From the NCBI GenBank assembly GCA_947476325.1, contig CANJPZ010000016.1:1-51447 (forward strand): DNA of 51,447 nt, given 5' to 3'. The notes under the pieces were generated by a model. That model worked only from the letters and a program-made list of their open reading frames with translations, did no database searches and was not told the DNA's origin. Numbering within the stretch: position 1 is the stretch's first letter; each line of letters opens with the position of its first letter. Shown piece by piece: positions 18,240-30,855 of the stretch. This DNA is from Caulobacteraceae bacterium (GTDB lineage Bacteria > Pseudomonadota > Alphaproteobacteria > Caulobacterales > Caulobacteraceae). The position numbers were made by a program, and so were the translations under genes.

Positions 18240-19277
18240 ATGGCTAGACCGCTGATCTTCATTGCGCTCGTACTGGCCGCCTCTGCGGCGGCAGCCCAGC
18301 CGTCGGGCGACGCCCAGGTTCGCGACCGCATCGAGGCCCTGTCGCGTCAGCTGGCCGGACTCGCCGCCGAACAGTCACGGGGCGGGGATGCCCTGGGTGA
18401 GGGGCGGGGCCGGCTGGCCACGCTGAATTCGAGCGAAGCAGAGCTGATGGCGCGCATGGGCGCCAACCAGAACCAGCTGTCGCGCCTGCTGGGCGCGCTG
18501 CAGATGTACGGCCGCAATCCGCCGCCCGCCCTGTTCATCCACCCGGACGACGCCAGAAAGGCGGTCCAGGCCGCCATCCTGATCCGCGCCGTGACGCCCG
18601 AGCTGGAGCGGCGGGCCCAGGGCTATGCCGCCCAGGCCGACCAGGCCATGCGCGCGCGCCGTGAGGCGGCGGCGGCGTCTGAAGCGCTGTTCACCACCGA
18701 GAGCGGCATCGCCGATCGCACCTCACGCATCGAGGCGCTGATCGCCGAGAAGGAAGCGCTTGTGCAGACCTTGCCCGGCGCAAAGGCGGCGGGTCCCGAC
18801 GTGGCCGCCCTGTCGGCGCGGATTCAGGGGCTGCGGGCCGATCCTTCCGCCGCATCGGCCCCGCCGGTCGCCGGACCGGCGCCGGCCGGCCGCCTGACGC
18901 CGCCGGTGACCGGCGCGCCCGCGCAGCGGTTCGGACAGCCCTCGCCGTCAGGGGGGCAGATTGAAGGCTGGACCTGGACGCCGCCGCCGGGGGCGCAGGT
19001 GTCCTCGCCTGCCGCGGGCAGGGTGGAATATGCCGGTCCCCTGCGCGGCTGGGACAATGTGGTGATCGTCGATATCGGCGGCGGCTATCATCTGGTTCTG
19101 GCCGGATTGCGGACGGTGACGGCCAGCGCCGGCGCCGCGGTTTCAGCCGGCCAGCCGGTCGGAAGGATGGCGGCCGACACCGCGCCAAGCTTGCCTAGAT
19201 CTCAACTTTATCTTGAAGTGCGCAAGGGCGGTGATCCTGTAGATCCCGCTCGATTTTTCGCCGCAATCGGGCAGTAA
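18240..19277 (+). CDS. EnvC-like murein hydrolase activator (coiled coil plus degenerate LytM)
   Basis: 345 residues with signal peptide (1-19, ending AAAAQ). A long coiled coil follows (about 22-195, 'RDRIEALSRQLAGLAAEQ' and later heptads), then a Pro/Ala linker (about 200-235) and a C-terminal LytM/M23 domain (about 235-345: 'VSSPAAGRVEYAGPLRGWDNVVIVDIGGGYHLVLAGL'). The zinc-binding HxxxD/HxH pattern of active LytM enzymes is incomplete, as in EnvC, so it probably activates amidases rather than cutting peptidoglycan itself. In Caulobacter several such LytM factors (DipM, LdpA-F) act in division; this one resembles the EnvC class. It precedes ctpA and a divergent deacetylase, a conserved order. 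Confidence 0.87.
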   Translation: MARPLIFIALVLAASAAAAQPSGDAQVRDRIEALSRQLAGLAAEQSRGGDALGEGRGRLATLNSSEAELMARMGANQNQLSRLLGALQMYGRNPPPALFIHPDDARKAVQAAILIRAVTPELERRAQGYAAQADQAMRARREAAAASEALFTTESGIADRTSRIEALIAEKEALVQTLPGAKAAGPDVAALSARIQGLRADPSAASAPPVAGPAPAGRLTPPVTGAPAQRFGQPSPSGGQIEGWTWTPPPGAQVSSPAAGRVEYAGPLRGWDNVVIVDIGGGYHLVLAGLRTVTASAGAAVSAGQPVGRMAADTAPSLPRSQLYLEVRKGGDPVDPARFFAAIGQ

Positions 19278-19343
19278 TAGGATTATGTATAGTCTGGATG
19301 TGGGGCGTCAGGTCACGATCCGGGTTCGAAACAGGGAACGGTT

Positions 19344-20864
19344 ATGAATCGCAACTACCTTCTCATCAGCGCGGCGGCGTTTGTCCTGGGTGCGGGCAGC
19401 ATGGCCTATGTGGGCGCAACGGCGCACGCGGGCACCGAGCTTTCCCGTCTCGACCAGCTGCGCCACTACCAGCTGTTCGACGACATCCTCGAGCGCGCCA
19501 AGAGCGAGTACGTCACCCCTGTTGACGAGGACAAGCTGATCAATGCGGCCATCGAAGGCATGCTGGCCTCGCTCGATCCGCACTCCAGCTATCTTGATCC
19601 CAAAGCCTATTCCGACATGCAGGACACCACCAAGGGCTCCTACGGCGGTCTTGGCCTGGAAGTGACCTCGGAAGAGGGCGCTGTGAAGATCATCACGCCG
19701 ATGGACGACACCCCGGCTAGCCGCGCCGGCATCCAGTCGGGCGACTTCATCATCGCCATCGACGGCCAGGGCATCTTGGGCCTGCCGCTGAACGAAGCCA
19801 TCAACAAGATGAAGGGCGAACCGGGCCAGTCCATCACCCTGACCATCGCCCGCCAGAGCGTCGATCCGTTCGATGTCTCCCTCAAGCGCGAGATCATCCG
19901 CCCCAAGGCCGCCACGGCCCGCCTCGAAGGCGACGTCGGCTATCTCAAGCTGGGATCCGGCTTCAACGAAAAGACCACCAGCGAGGCCCAGACGGCGATC
20001 CGCGGCCTGCTGACCCAGAACCCGCGCTTGAAGGGTCTGGTTCTGGACCTGCGCAACAATCCCGGCGGTCTGCTCGATCAGGCGGTTTCGGTGTCGGACC
20101 TGTTCCTCGACGGCGGCGAGGTTGTCTCCCAGCGCGGCCGCGAGTCTACCGACATCGAACGCTATAACGCCCACCCCGGCGACATCCTGAACGGCCTGCC
20201 GATGACGGTTCTGGTCAATTCCGGTTCGGCCTCGGCCGCCGAGATCGTGGCCGGCGCCCTGCAGGACCGCAAGCGCGCCGAAGTGATCGGCATCACCAGC
20301 TATGGCAAGGGCTCGGTCCAGACCCTGTTCCCGCTGCACGGCGGCGCCGACGGCGCACTGAAGCTGACCACCGCGCGCTATTTCACCCCGTCGGGCCGCT
20401 CGATCCAGCGCACCGGCATCGCGCCGGACCTTGAAGTCGCCGCCAGCCGCGGCGAGGCCGAGGTTCTGGCCAAGCAGTCCTTCCAGCAGAGCGAAGCCTC
20501 GAACTGGAACGCGCTGGACGCCGACGCTGGCAAGGCCCGTCGCGGCGCCCACGACATCGCCGAAGCGCCTTCGGAAGATTTCGAAAAGTCCTGTTCGACC
20601 CTGAATCGCACTGAAATTCTCGCCAAGGGCGCGGCCTGTGACTTCCAGCTGACCCGGGCCATCGACGTCATCCACCACGGTTCGGTGGCCAATACGCCCA
20701 AGCTGCCCGGGCTGCCCCGCCTGGCCCAGGCGGCGCCGAATATTCCGGGTCTTGAACGCTTCCAGGCCCGTGGCGGAAACGCCAACGCCCCGTCTGCCGT
20801 GCCTGCCGCGGCAGGACGGCCGGCGCCTGCGGCCGCGACACCCGCATCGCCGGCTCCGAAATAG
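19344..20864 (+). CDS. ctpA: S41 family C-terminal processing protease
   Basis: 506 residues. Signal/anchor at residues 6-28, PDZ domain about 95-180 ('GGLGLEVTSEEGAVKIITPMDDTPASRAGI' type), then the S41 protease core with 'LVLDLRNNPGGLLD', catalytic Ser295 in NSGSASAAE and Lys322 in YGKGSVQ. A C-terminal extension of about 120 residues ends in a Pro/Ala tail. It trims or degrades periplasmic proteins from their C-termini. It lies downstream of the EnvC-like gene and upstream of the deacetylase, pointing to cell-envelope maintenance. Confidence 0.94.
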   Translation: MNRNYLLISAAAFVLGAGSMAYVGATAHAGTELSRLDQLRHYQLFDDILERAKSEYVTPVDEDKLINAAIEGMLASLDPHSSYLDPKAYSDMQDTTKGSYGGLGLEVTSEEGAVKIITPMDDTPASRAGIQSGDFIIAIDGQGILGLPLNEAINKMKGEPGQSITLTIARQSVDPFDVSLKREIIRPKAATARLEGDVGYLKLGSGFNEKTTSEAQTAIRGLLTQNPRLKGLVLDLRNNPGGLLDQAVSVSDLFLDGGEVVSQRGRESTDIERYNAHPGDILNGLPMTVLVNSGSASAAEIVAGALQDRKRAEVIGITSYGKGSVQTLFPLHGGADGALKLTTARYFTPSGRSIQRTGIAPDLEVAASRGEAEVLAKQSFQQSEASNWNALDADAGKARRGAHDIAEAPSEDFEKSCSTLNRTEILAKGAACDFQLTRAIDVIHHGSVANTPKLPGLPRLAQAAPNIPGLERFQARGGNANAPSAVPAAAGRPAPAAATPASPAPK

Positions 20865-20974
20865 TCCCGGACGCTTACGGTATAACGGATTGCGGCGGGG
20901 TCTGAGGCCTCTCCGTTTTTCGTTTGTTAACCATAAACGAGCAGGCTTGCCGGTGAATATCCGGGTCAAACGCC

Positions 20975-22159
20975 ATGTTCTCCAAGAAGCCTCAGTTCGC
21001 CACCCAGACCCCGTCGCCGTCACCGGCGATGGCTGGATCACGGTGGAAGAAGATCGCCGGCCTGCCGGTCGCCAACCCCTACGTCGGAGCGGCCGGCGCA
21101 GCGGTGCTGTTGCTTGCCTCGGTGGGTGTTCTGGTCGCCACCGGCGATCCGCGCGCCGGCGCGCCCAGCGTTCGCGTCGCCCTGGGCGCCGGCGCGGCGG
21201 AACACGCCACCGCCCCTGACGGCCAGGCCGCACCGGCTGACGGCGCCTTCAGCGCTGAAGGCATCGCCATGGTACCGGTCGATGGACCGGTCATGTCCGA
21301 AAGTCCCTATGGCGGCCAGGCCGTCATTACCCTGCCCAACGGCCTGCAGCAGACCATCGCCATCGGCGCCGGCGGCGCCCAGGCCCTGCCTGCGGCCCCG
21401 ATCGCCGGTCTCAGCCAGCAGGGTCCCGGCGGCATTCTTCCGGTTATCGCGCCCGACGGCCGCACGCCGGCCCAGGGCTATGCCCGGCCCTTCACCTCGA
21501 ACGGCAAGCCGCGCGTGGCGATTGTCATCGGCGGCCTTGGCCTTGACCCGACCCGGACCCAGCAGGCGATCGACCTCTTGCCGCCGGAAGTCACCCTGTC
21601 CTTCGCCCTGACCGAAGCCCGCGATCTGCAGGGCTGGATCAACCAGGCCCGGGCGCGCGGTCACGAAGTGCTGCTCGACATCCCTATGGAGCCCAAGACC
21701 TTCCCCAGCGATGATCCAGGCCCCGACACCCTGCTGGCCAACGCCCGCTCGGAAGACACCCTGCGCCGTCTCGACACCCTGCTGGCCCGCGCCACCGGTT
21801 ACTTCGGCGTGACCAACTATCAGGGCTCCAAGTTCCTGACCTCCAACACCGCCATGGACGCCTTTTCCAGCGGCCTGCGCCGGCGGGGCCTGGCCTTCAT
21901 CGATGATGGCGCGGCCGCCCAGCGCGGCGGCGGTATTCCGCGGGCCTCGGCCGACCGGGTGATCGACGAGCAGCCCGGCGTGGACACCATCGGCTACCAG
22001 CTGGCCCAGCTTGAACAGACCGCCACACGCCGCGGCTCGGCCCTGGGGTCTGGTTTCGGCTATTCCCTGACCATCCGTCAGGTCGCCACATGGGCCCAGG
22101 GTCTGGGCGCACGCGGCCTCCAACTCGCGCCGGCCTCTGCGGTCACGACCCGCCGCTGA
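20975..22159 (+). CDS. Divergent polysaccharide deacetylase family protein, membrane-anchored
   Basis: 394 residues. A cytoplasmic N-terminus, one transmembrane helix (about 35-57, 'GAAGAAVLLLASVGVLVATG') and an Ala/Pro-rich periplasmic linker precede the domain at about 165-390. The domain starts 'KPRVAIVIGGLGLDP' and includes 'PPEVTLSFAL', 'ARARGHEVLLDIPMEP', 'TGYFGVTNYQGSKFL' and 'RGLAFIDDG', the pattern of the divergent polysaccharide deacetylase family (formerly DUF610). In the motif where the NodB family has a DD pair this protein has GG, so catalytic activity is doubtful. It regularly follows envC-ctpA in alphaproteobacteria. Its TGA overlaps the rppH ATG by 1 nt. Confidence 0.88.
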   Translation: MFSKKPQFATQTPSPSPAMAGSRWKKIAGLPVANPYVGAAGAAVLLLASVGVLVATGDPRAGAPSVRVALGAGAAEHATAPDGQAAPADGAFSAEGIAMVPVDGPVMSESPYGGQAVITLPNGLQQTIAIGAGGAQALPAAPIAGLSQQGPGGILPVIAPDGRTPAQGYARPFTSNGKPRVAIVIGGLGLDPTRTQQAIDLLPPEVTLSFALTEARDLQGWINQARARGHEVLLDIPMEPKTFPSDDPGPDTLLANARSEDTLRRLDTLLARATGYFGVTNYQGSKFLTSNTAMDAFSSGLRRRGLAFIDDGAAAQRGGGIPRASADRVIDEQPGVDTIGYQLAQLEQTATRRGSALGSGFGYSLTIRQVATWAQGLGARGLQLAPASAVTTRR

Positions 22160-22641
22160 TGGATGCTCTGTCGGCCTACCGGCCAAATGTCGGCATTGTC
22201 CTGTTCAATCACGCCGGCCAAGTCTGGCTGGGACGGCGCGCCCACACCAATGGCTCTCATGTCTGGCAGTTTCCGCAAGGCGGCGTCGACGAGGGCGAGG
22301 ACCTGTTCGAGGCCGCCTTGCGTGAACTGGAGGAAGAGACCGGCGTCGTCTCGGTCTCGATCCTGGGCCGCACCCCCGGCTGGATCACCTATGACTTTCC
22401 GCCCAACTACGCCGGCAGCAAGGCCGCGCGCGGCTGGAAGGGTCAGAAACAGGCCTGGTTCGCCCTGCGCTTCAACGGCGAGGACGCCGAGGTGCGGCTC
22501 GACGCCCATCACCAGGTCGAGTTCGAGGCCTGGCGCTGGGCGCCGCTCGAGGAGGCCCCGGGACTGGTGGTGCCGTTCAAACGTGAGGCCTACGACCAGG
22601 TGGTCGACGCCTTCAGGGCCTTTGCGGTTCCGCACGTCTGA
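22159..22641 (+). CDS. rppH: RNA pyrophosphohydrolase (Nudix)
   Basis: 160 residues from ATG 22159, which shares one base with the upstream stop (TGATG); an earlier in-frame ATG lies inside the deacetylase gene. The Nudix box runs from Gly41 to Val63 (G-x5-E-x7-REL-x-EE-x-GV). 'YRPNVGIVLFN' at the start, 'WQFPQGGVDEGE' and 'GWITYDFPP' are RppH signatures. It removes pyrophosphate from 5'-triphosphate RNA ends, starting mRNA decay. Confidence 0.96.
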   Translation: MDALSAYRPNVGIVLFNHAGQVWLGRRAHTNGSHVWQFPQGGVDEGEDLFEAALRELEEETGVVSVSILGRTPGWITYDFPPNYAGSKAARGWKGQKQAWFALRFNGEDAEVRLDAHHQVEFEAWRWAPLEEAPGLVVPFKREAYDQVVDAFRAFAVPHV

Positions 22642-22743
22642 TCCGGCGTTTTTCCCTGACGCGCCGCCCAAGCGAGGCTATGGATAGACCGATCAAGGCG
22701 GCCGGGAGAGTCGTCTGCGCCGCGTGAATTGTCGGGAGACGCA

Positions 22744-23508
22744 ATGCCAGCCCCCATCGTCATGGTGCACGGCGCGTTTTGCGGAGGCTGGGCCTTCGAA
22801 ACGTTTGCCGCGCCTTTCGAGGCGGCAGGGCACCTGTGCTTCACGCCGGATCTTCCCGGACATGGTCCCGGCGGCGGCCACGATGCGGTGCGCGGCCAGT
22901 CGGTCACCGACTATGCGCGGTCGGTCGCCCAGGTCATTGAGTCTTGTTCAGAGCCGCCGGTGGTGATCGGCCACTCGTTGGGCGGCCTTGTCGCCCAGAT
23001 GGCGGCCGCGCGCGCGCCCGTGCAGGGCCTAATCCTGCTGGCCCCCTCGGCTTCGTGGGGCGACTCCGCCGGCTCGATGGAAGAGGCGGCCGTGTCGCTG
23101 GGCCTGATGAGCATGGTCATGCCCTGGATGCAGACGTTGCAGGCCGACAAGAGCCTGTTTGCCGCCTACGGTATGGACCGCCTGGACCGGGACGCCCGGG
23201 CGGCGGTCTTTTCACAGATGGTCCCTGAAAGCGGCCGGGCCCTGTGGGAGACGTTCAACTGGTGGCTGGACCCGTTCATGACCACCCGGGTCCAGGCCTC
23301 GGCCATCGCCGCGCCGGCCCTGGTGATCGCCGGTGATCGCGATCCCATCCATGGACCGGTCAGCGTTCAGACAACCGCCCGACGGCTGACGGCCGAGTAC
23401 AAGCTCATGCCGGGCATGAGCCATTGGCTGATCGGGGAGCCTGGATGGGAGTCCGTGGCCGGTCTCTGCGTCGACTGGATCGCCTCCAGCCGGCGGCAGG
23501 CGGCCTAG
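22744..23508 (+). CDS. Alpha/beta-fold hydrolase
   Basis: 254 residues from ATG 22744, chosen over an in-frame TTG at 22729 because GGGAG ends 5 nt upstream. Oxyanion loop HGAFCGGW (9-16), nucleophile Ser78 in GHSLGG, acid Asp198 or Asp200 in GDRDP, and His227 in GMSHW complete a catalytic triad. No signal peptide, so cytoplasmic. It could be an esterase, lipase-like or other carbon-ester hydrolase; the cap region gives no substrate hint. Its 3' end overlaps the convergent gene by 4 nt. Confidence 0.88.
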   Translation: MPAPIVMVHGAFCGGWAFETFAAPFEAAGHLCFTPDLPGHGPGGGHDAVRGQSVTDYARSVAQVIESCSEPPVVIGHSLGGLVAQMAAARAPVQGLILLAPSASWGDSAGSMEEAAVSLGLMSMVMPWMQTLQADKSLFAAYGMDRLDRDARAAVFSQMVPESGRALWETFNWWLDPFMTTRVQASAIAAPALVIAGDRDPIHGPVSVQTTARRLTAEYKLMPGMSHWLIGEPGWESVAGLCVDWIASSRRQAA

Positions 23509-24290
23509 CCCGCAGGCGTCGGCGCGGCCGGAGCGGCGGGAGTCACCTGAGCCGGTTGCGCCGCGGGTTGGGCGGCGGCCTGGGCCTTGGCGCGGGCTTC
23601 AGCAGCGGCCTGGGCGGCGCGATACTCGCGGGCGGCGGTCACGGTTTCCGGCAGCGGGGTGCGGACCGAATACTGGATCAAGGCCTCTTCGGATCCGGCG
23701 GTGGCCGAGGTGCCGTCAGGCTTCTTCACCTTGATCAAGGCCAGGCCAACCATGACGCCGTCAAAGCCCTGGTTTTGCCAGTTGTCCCAGGTGGTGGTCG
23801 TGCGCTCGGCGTCGGTGTAGGTGCCGATGTCGCTGCGCTCGAGGAACATTTTGGGGGCGTGCAGGAAGCGCCAGACGTTCATGGCGTCGATAATCGGGCG
23901 GTCCCAGCCCGGCGCATAGACGATGCGCATCTCGCAGGTCGTCAGGTTTGTGCTGCTAGGTTTCCGGATTGAAATCTGATACGGGCGCTGGGACAGAGCC
24001 ATGTTGTAGACGACGGGTTCGGGCGAGCGATCCTTGGTCATGCCCGCGGCCTTGGCCAGGGTTTCGAACTCGCCGCGGCCCTCGACCATCGGTTTGCAGA
24101 CGCCGTCCAGAAGCTTCACAACGGCAGCGCCGTCACCGGTTGTCGGCAGAACAGGGATCGGCTCGTCTGCGGCCAGAATCCCTTCGCGGGGACCGGCGGC
24201 GGCGGCGGCCTGCTGGGCCATTACTGGCACGGCGCAGAGCATCGCGAAGGCCGAACCGGCCACAAGGATGCGCGTCATCGGGGTCGTCAT
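23505..24290 (-). CDS. Secreted protein of unknown function
   Basis: 261 residues with a clear signal peptide (1-25, AVPVMAQ). The middle (45-205) is a folded region with Cys residues in 'LLDGVCKPMVEG' and 'TTCEMRIVYAPGW', so probably a disulfide. The last 45 residues are Ala/Gln/Pro-rich low complexity (AQAAAQPAAQPAQ). I do not recognise the family. The opening pattern (hydrophobic-x-x-Cys followed by a helix with repeated Ala and a Gly) faintly resembles the two secreted proteins at 44899-45480 and 46341-46919. It lies downstream of the ATP synthase operon on the same strand with a 75-nt gap. Confidence 0.8.
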   Translation of the reverse strand: MTTPMTRILVAGSAFAMLCAVPVMAQQAAAAAGPREGILAADEPIPVLPTTGDGAAVVKLLDGVCKPMVEGRGEFETLAKAAGMTKDRSPEPVVYNMALSQRPYQISIRKPSSTNLTTCEMRIVYAPGWDRPIIDAMNVWRFLHAPKMFLERSDIGTYTDAERTTTTWDNWQNQGFDGVMVGLALIKVKKPDGTSATAGSEEALIQYSVRTPLPETVTAAREYRAAQAAAEARAKAQAAAQPAAQPAQVTPAAPAAPTPAG

Positions 24291-24326
24291 AGTTCGCTTC
24301 CTCCTATTATTCCCGCTCTTTTATTT

Positions 24327-24343
24327 CAATTGTGCGACAATTG
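24327..24343. promoter_or_regulatory. Perfect inverted repeat CAATTGT-GCG-ACAATTG
   Basis: Two 7-bp perfect arms around GCG, in the 75-nt gap between atpC and the secreted protein gene at 23505-24290. It is AT-rich against a GC-rich background. There is no U-tract in the direction of atp transcription, so an operator for the downstream gene is more likely than a terminator. Assigned by eye. Confidence 0.35.
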
Positions 24344-24365
24344 CGAGGCGGCTGTTTGGGCTTAC

Positions 24366-24626
24366 TTAGACTGGCGTCGCGTTCTCCGCCAGAACTGTCA
24401 GTCCGTCCGGAGTAACATCTGCGAAACCGCCCTCGATCGCATAGCGGGTCAGGGCGCCGTTTATGTGCACCGTAACCTCGCCCTCGCGCAGGGCGGTCAT
24501 GAACGGCGCGTGGCCGGCCAGGACGCCGAAGTCGCCTTCCGCGCCCGGCGCATCGACCTGGTCGACCTCGCCGGAGAACAGTTCGCGCTCGGGCGAAACC
24601 AGGGAAAAGTAGAGTTTTTCGCTCAT
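24366..24626 (-). CDS. atpC: ATP synthase F1 epsilon subunit (short form)
   Basis: 86 residues containing only the N-terminal beta-sandwich ('FSLVSPERELFSGEVDQVDAPG', 'GDFGVLAGHAPFMTALREGEV', 'GGFADV'). Typical bacterial epsilon is about 130-140 residues with a C-terminal two-helix domain that inhibits ATP hydrolysis. Here that domain is absent; the stop follows directly after the sandwich and there is no frameshifted remnant before the next gene. Short epsilon subunits occur in Caulobacter relatives, where inhibition is thought to rest on another protein (zeta). Last gene of atpHAGDC, 3 nt after atpD. Confidence 0.95.
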   Translation of the reverse strand: MSEKLYFSLVSPERELFSGEVDQVDAPGAEGDFGVLAGHAPFMTALREGEVTVHINGALTRYAIEGGFADVTPDGLTVLAENATPV

Positions 24627-24629
24627 GCC

Positions 24630-26210
<1,581 letters not shown>

Positions 26211-27083
26211 TTAGAGAGCTTCAGCGCCGGAGATGATTTCAATCAGCTCCTTGGTTATCTGCGCCTGACGGGTGCGGTTGTACTTGATGGTGAGGCCGTT
26301 GATCATGTCGCCGGCGTTGCGGGTGGCGTTATCCATGGCGGCCATCTGGGCGGCGTAGAAGCCGGCCTGGTTTTCCAGCATGGCCGAGAAGATCTGCACC
26401 GTGATGTTGCGCGGCAGCAGGGCTTCCAGGATGGATTCAGCGTCCGGCTCGTATTCGTAGGCCGCGCCCTTCAGGTCGATGACAGGCGCGCCTTCGCCGA
26501 CCGAGGCCGGGATCAGCTGGTTGGCGGTCGGGGTCTGGGTGACCACCGATTTGAACTTCGAGAAGAACAGGGTGACCACATCGGCCTGGCCGGATTCAAA
26601 CAGGCCGGCGATCTGTTCGCTGACCTGCCTGGCCGTATCCAGCGAAGGCGTGACGCCCACTTCATAGGTTCCGATCAGACGCTCGCCCAGGCCGCGGCGC
26701 AGCGGCGCGGTGGCCTTCTTGCCCAGGGTGATGACGCGCACGTCCTTGCCCTGGCGGGTCAGCTCGTCGATGCGCATCTTGGCGGCGCGCACGATGCCCG
26801 AGTTGAAGCCGCCGGCCAGACCACGGTCCGAGGCGGCGATGATGATGATCTGCTTTTGATCCGAGCCGGTGCCGACCAGCAGTTTGGGGGCGCCGTCGCC
26901 GGACACGCCCGCCGCCAGGTTGGCGATCACGGCGGCCATACGCGTGGCGTAGGGCCGTGCCGCGATGGCCGCGTCCTGTGACCGGCGCAGCTTCGCCGCC
27001 GCGACCATCTGCATGGCCTTTGTGATCTTCTGCGTCGCCTTAACGGAGGCGATCCGGTTCCGCATTTCCTTGAGGCTGGCCAT
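26211..27083 (-). CDS. atpG: ATP synthase F1 gamma subunit
   Basis: 290 residues, standard length. The N-terminal helix '[34 protein letters not shown]' region and the C-terminal '[34 protein letters not shown]' region form the coiled-coil rotor shaft (quoted by landmark only). '[10 protein letters not shown]' is the conserved central motif. Third gene of the operon, 31 nt after atpA and 18 nt before atpD. Confidence 0.97.
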   Translation of the reverse strand: MASLKEMRNRIASVKATQKITKAMQMVAAAKLRRSQDAAIAARPYATRMAAVIANLAAGVSGDGAPKLLVGTGSDQKQIIIIAASDRGLAGGFNSGIVRAAKMRIDELTRQGKDVRVITLGKKATAPLRRGLGERLIGTYEVGVTPSLDTARQVSEQIAGLFESGQADVVTLFFSKFKSVVTQTPTANQLIPASVGEGAPVIDLKGAAYEYEPDAESILEALLPRNITVQIFSAMLENQAGFYAAQMAAMDNATRNAGDMINGLTIKYNRTRQAQITKELIEIISGAEAL

Positions 27084-27114
27084 CTAGGCGCTCCGCTCCG
27101 TCCTCAAGCTCTGG

Positions 27115-29207
<2,093 letters not shown>

Positions 29208-29434
29208 TTAAGGTCCCGTCCGTTGAGCCGTGTTTGTCAAATCCTCCGGACGGCGTTCTGCCCGGCGATAACGGCTTGATTGCGCTTAAGAAAAACGCTG
29301 GACCAGATTACGAAAATCAACCCCGTCCGAAGCCGCGGGCCTGATAGCATCTAACCCTCGCAGTCGCAACACGGCCGATAGGACAATATCGCCGCAGGCG
29401 GCTTGTGCTTTGAATCTTATGGACATATTGTTAG

Positions 29435-29450
29435 CAGAACGAGCGGTCTG
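29435..29450 (+). promoter_or_regulatory. Imperfect palindrome and promoter-like sequence before tetR gene
   Basis: CAGAACGAGCGGTCTG (6 of 8 positions paired) ends 5 nt before the tetR-family start. Upstream, TTGTGC and TATTGT with 17-bp spacing (about 29404-29432) look like a promoter. TetR-family genes are often autoregulated from such sites. No good ribosome-binding site fits in this space. Weak evidence. Confidence 0.3.
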
Positions 29451-29455
29451 ATAAA

Positions 29456-30019
29456 ATGTCCCGTCCCAGCCGGATCGATATCGACCAGGTCCTCGACGCC
29501 GCCATGGCGGTATTCTGGTCGCGCGGCTATGGCGCGGCCTCGATGGACGCCCTTGTTCAGGCCACCGGCGCGGCGCGCTACGGTCTCTATGGCGCCTTCG
29601 ACGGCAAGGACGGTCTCTACCTCGCGGCGCTCGGCCGCTACCAGCAGGTCATCGTCAATCGCCTGTTCGCCGGCGTCGAGGCGCGCGACGCCGGGCCTGA
29701 ACAAATCGAGGGCTATTTCGACGGCCTGCTGGCCATGGCCGGATCGGCCCAGGGCCGCTGGGGCTGCCTGATGGTCAACGCCGCCGTCGAGCGCGCGCCG
29801 GACGACCGCGCCGTCGCCGCCGTGGTCGAGACCTATCGCGCCCGCCTGCGTCAGGGATTTGCAACCGTCCTGGCGCGCGGCCGCAAGGGCGGCGCAGATC
29901 AGGCCGAGCATCTGGTCAGCCTTTCCTTCGGTATTTCCGTCCAGGCCCGGGCGGGCAGCGCCGCCGCCGATCTGGCCGCAGCGGTCCGGGCCGGACTTTC
30001 CGCGCGCGCCGCCAGATGA
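29456..30019 (+). CDS. TetR/AcrR family transcriptional regulator
   Basis: 187 residues. N-terminal DNA-binding helix-turn-helix: 'VLDAAMAVFWSRGYGAASMDALVQATGAARYGLYGAFDGKDGLYLAAL' region (about 12-60) is the TetR pattern. The ligand-binding half has 'GRWGCLMVNAAVE', typical of the YxaF/LmrA-like C-terminal class. It is followed by terC and an efflux pump in the same direction (50-nt gap), so it probably represses that pair, itself, or both in response to a small molecule. Confidence 0.92.
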   Translation: MSRPSRIDIDQVLDAAMAVFWSRGYGAASMDALVQATGAARYGLYGAFDGKDGLYLAALGRYQQVIVNRLFAGVEARDAGPEQIEGYFDGLLAMAGSAQGRWGCLMVNAAVERAPDDRAVAAVVETYRARLRQGFATVLARGRKGGADQAEHLVSLSFGISVQARAGSAAADLAAAVRAGLSARAAR

Positions 30020-30069
30020 CAATCGGGCCGCATCACCCTACTTAACCTTCTTACTGGGGGCTTACCGGC

Positions 30070-30855
30070 ATGGACGCCATACTGACTCTGCTCGCCGATC
30101 CGGCGGCCTGGATCGCGCTGATCACCCTGGTGGTGATGGAAGTCGTGCTGGGCATCGACAACCTGATCTTCGTTTCGATCCTGTCGAACAAGCTGCCGCT
30201 GCAGCACCGCTCAAAGGCCCGCCGCATCGGCATCGGCCTGGCCCTGATCATGCGGCTGGTGCTGCTGTCAGGGATCGCCTGGCTGGTCGGCCTGACCGCG
30301 CCCCTGATTAATCTTGGGATCACGGGCCCCGTGGATGCCGAAGGTCACCACAGCTTCGACACCGCCTTTTCCTGGCGTGACCTGATCCTGATCGCCGGCG
30401 GCCTGTTCCTGGTCTGGAAGGCGACGACCGAAATCCACCACAGCCTCGATCCCAAGCCCAGCCACGATGTCTATGACAAGAAGGCGCCCATCGCCGCCAA
30501 CTTCACCGCCGCCATCGTCCAGATCCTGCTGCTGGATATTGTCTTTTCCATCGACTCCATCCTGACCGCCGTCGGCATGACCGAGCATCTGCCGATCATG
30601 ATCGCCGCGGTGATCATCGCCGTGGGCCTGATGATGCTGGCCGCCGACCCTTTGGCCAATTTCATCAACAACAACCCGACCGTCGTAATGCTGGCGCTCG
30701 GATTCCTTCTTATGATAGGCGCCGTGCTCATCGCCGATGGCTTCGGCGTTCACGTTCCAAAGGGCTACATCTACGCGGCCATGGCGTTCTCGGCAGTTGT
30801 TGAAGGTCTCAACATGGCCGCTCGCCGGTCAAGCACAAAGGCTGACAGCAAATGA
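30070..30855 (+). CDS. TerC family integral membrane protein
   Basis: 261 residues with about seven to eight hydrophobic helices. Conserved acidic motifs of the TerC superfamily are visible: '[14 protein letters not shown]' near the start and '[17 protein letters not shown]' in the second half. Family members are linked to metal (manganese) export at the membrane and to tellurite resistance. Its stop overlaps the start of the MFS gene (ATGA), so the two are co-translated. Confidence 0.92.
   Translation: MDAILTLLADPAAWIALITLVVMEVVLGIDNLIFVSILSNKLPLQHRSKARRIGIGLALIMRLVLLSGIAWLVGLTAPLINLGITGPVDAEGHHSFDTAFSWRDLILIAGGLFLVWKATTEIHHSLDPKPSHDVYDKKAPIAANFTAAIVQILLLDIVFSIDSILTAVGMTEHLPIMIAAVIIAVGLMMLAADPLANFINNNPTVVMLALGFLLMIGAVLIADGFGVHVPKGYIYAAMAFSAVVEGLNMAARRSSTKADSK

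Noticed and set aside
19308-21233. 641-codon minus-strand frame opposite ctpA
   Set aside because: Shadow of ctpA; the plus-strand gene has full S41 motifs.
22729-22743. TTG start for the alpha/beta hydrolase
   Set aside because: The ribosome-binding site GGGAG is placed for ATG 22744 and would fall inside the coding region of the longer form.
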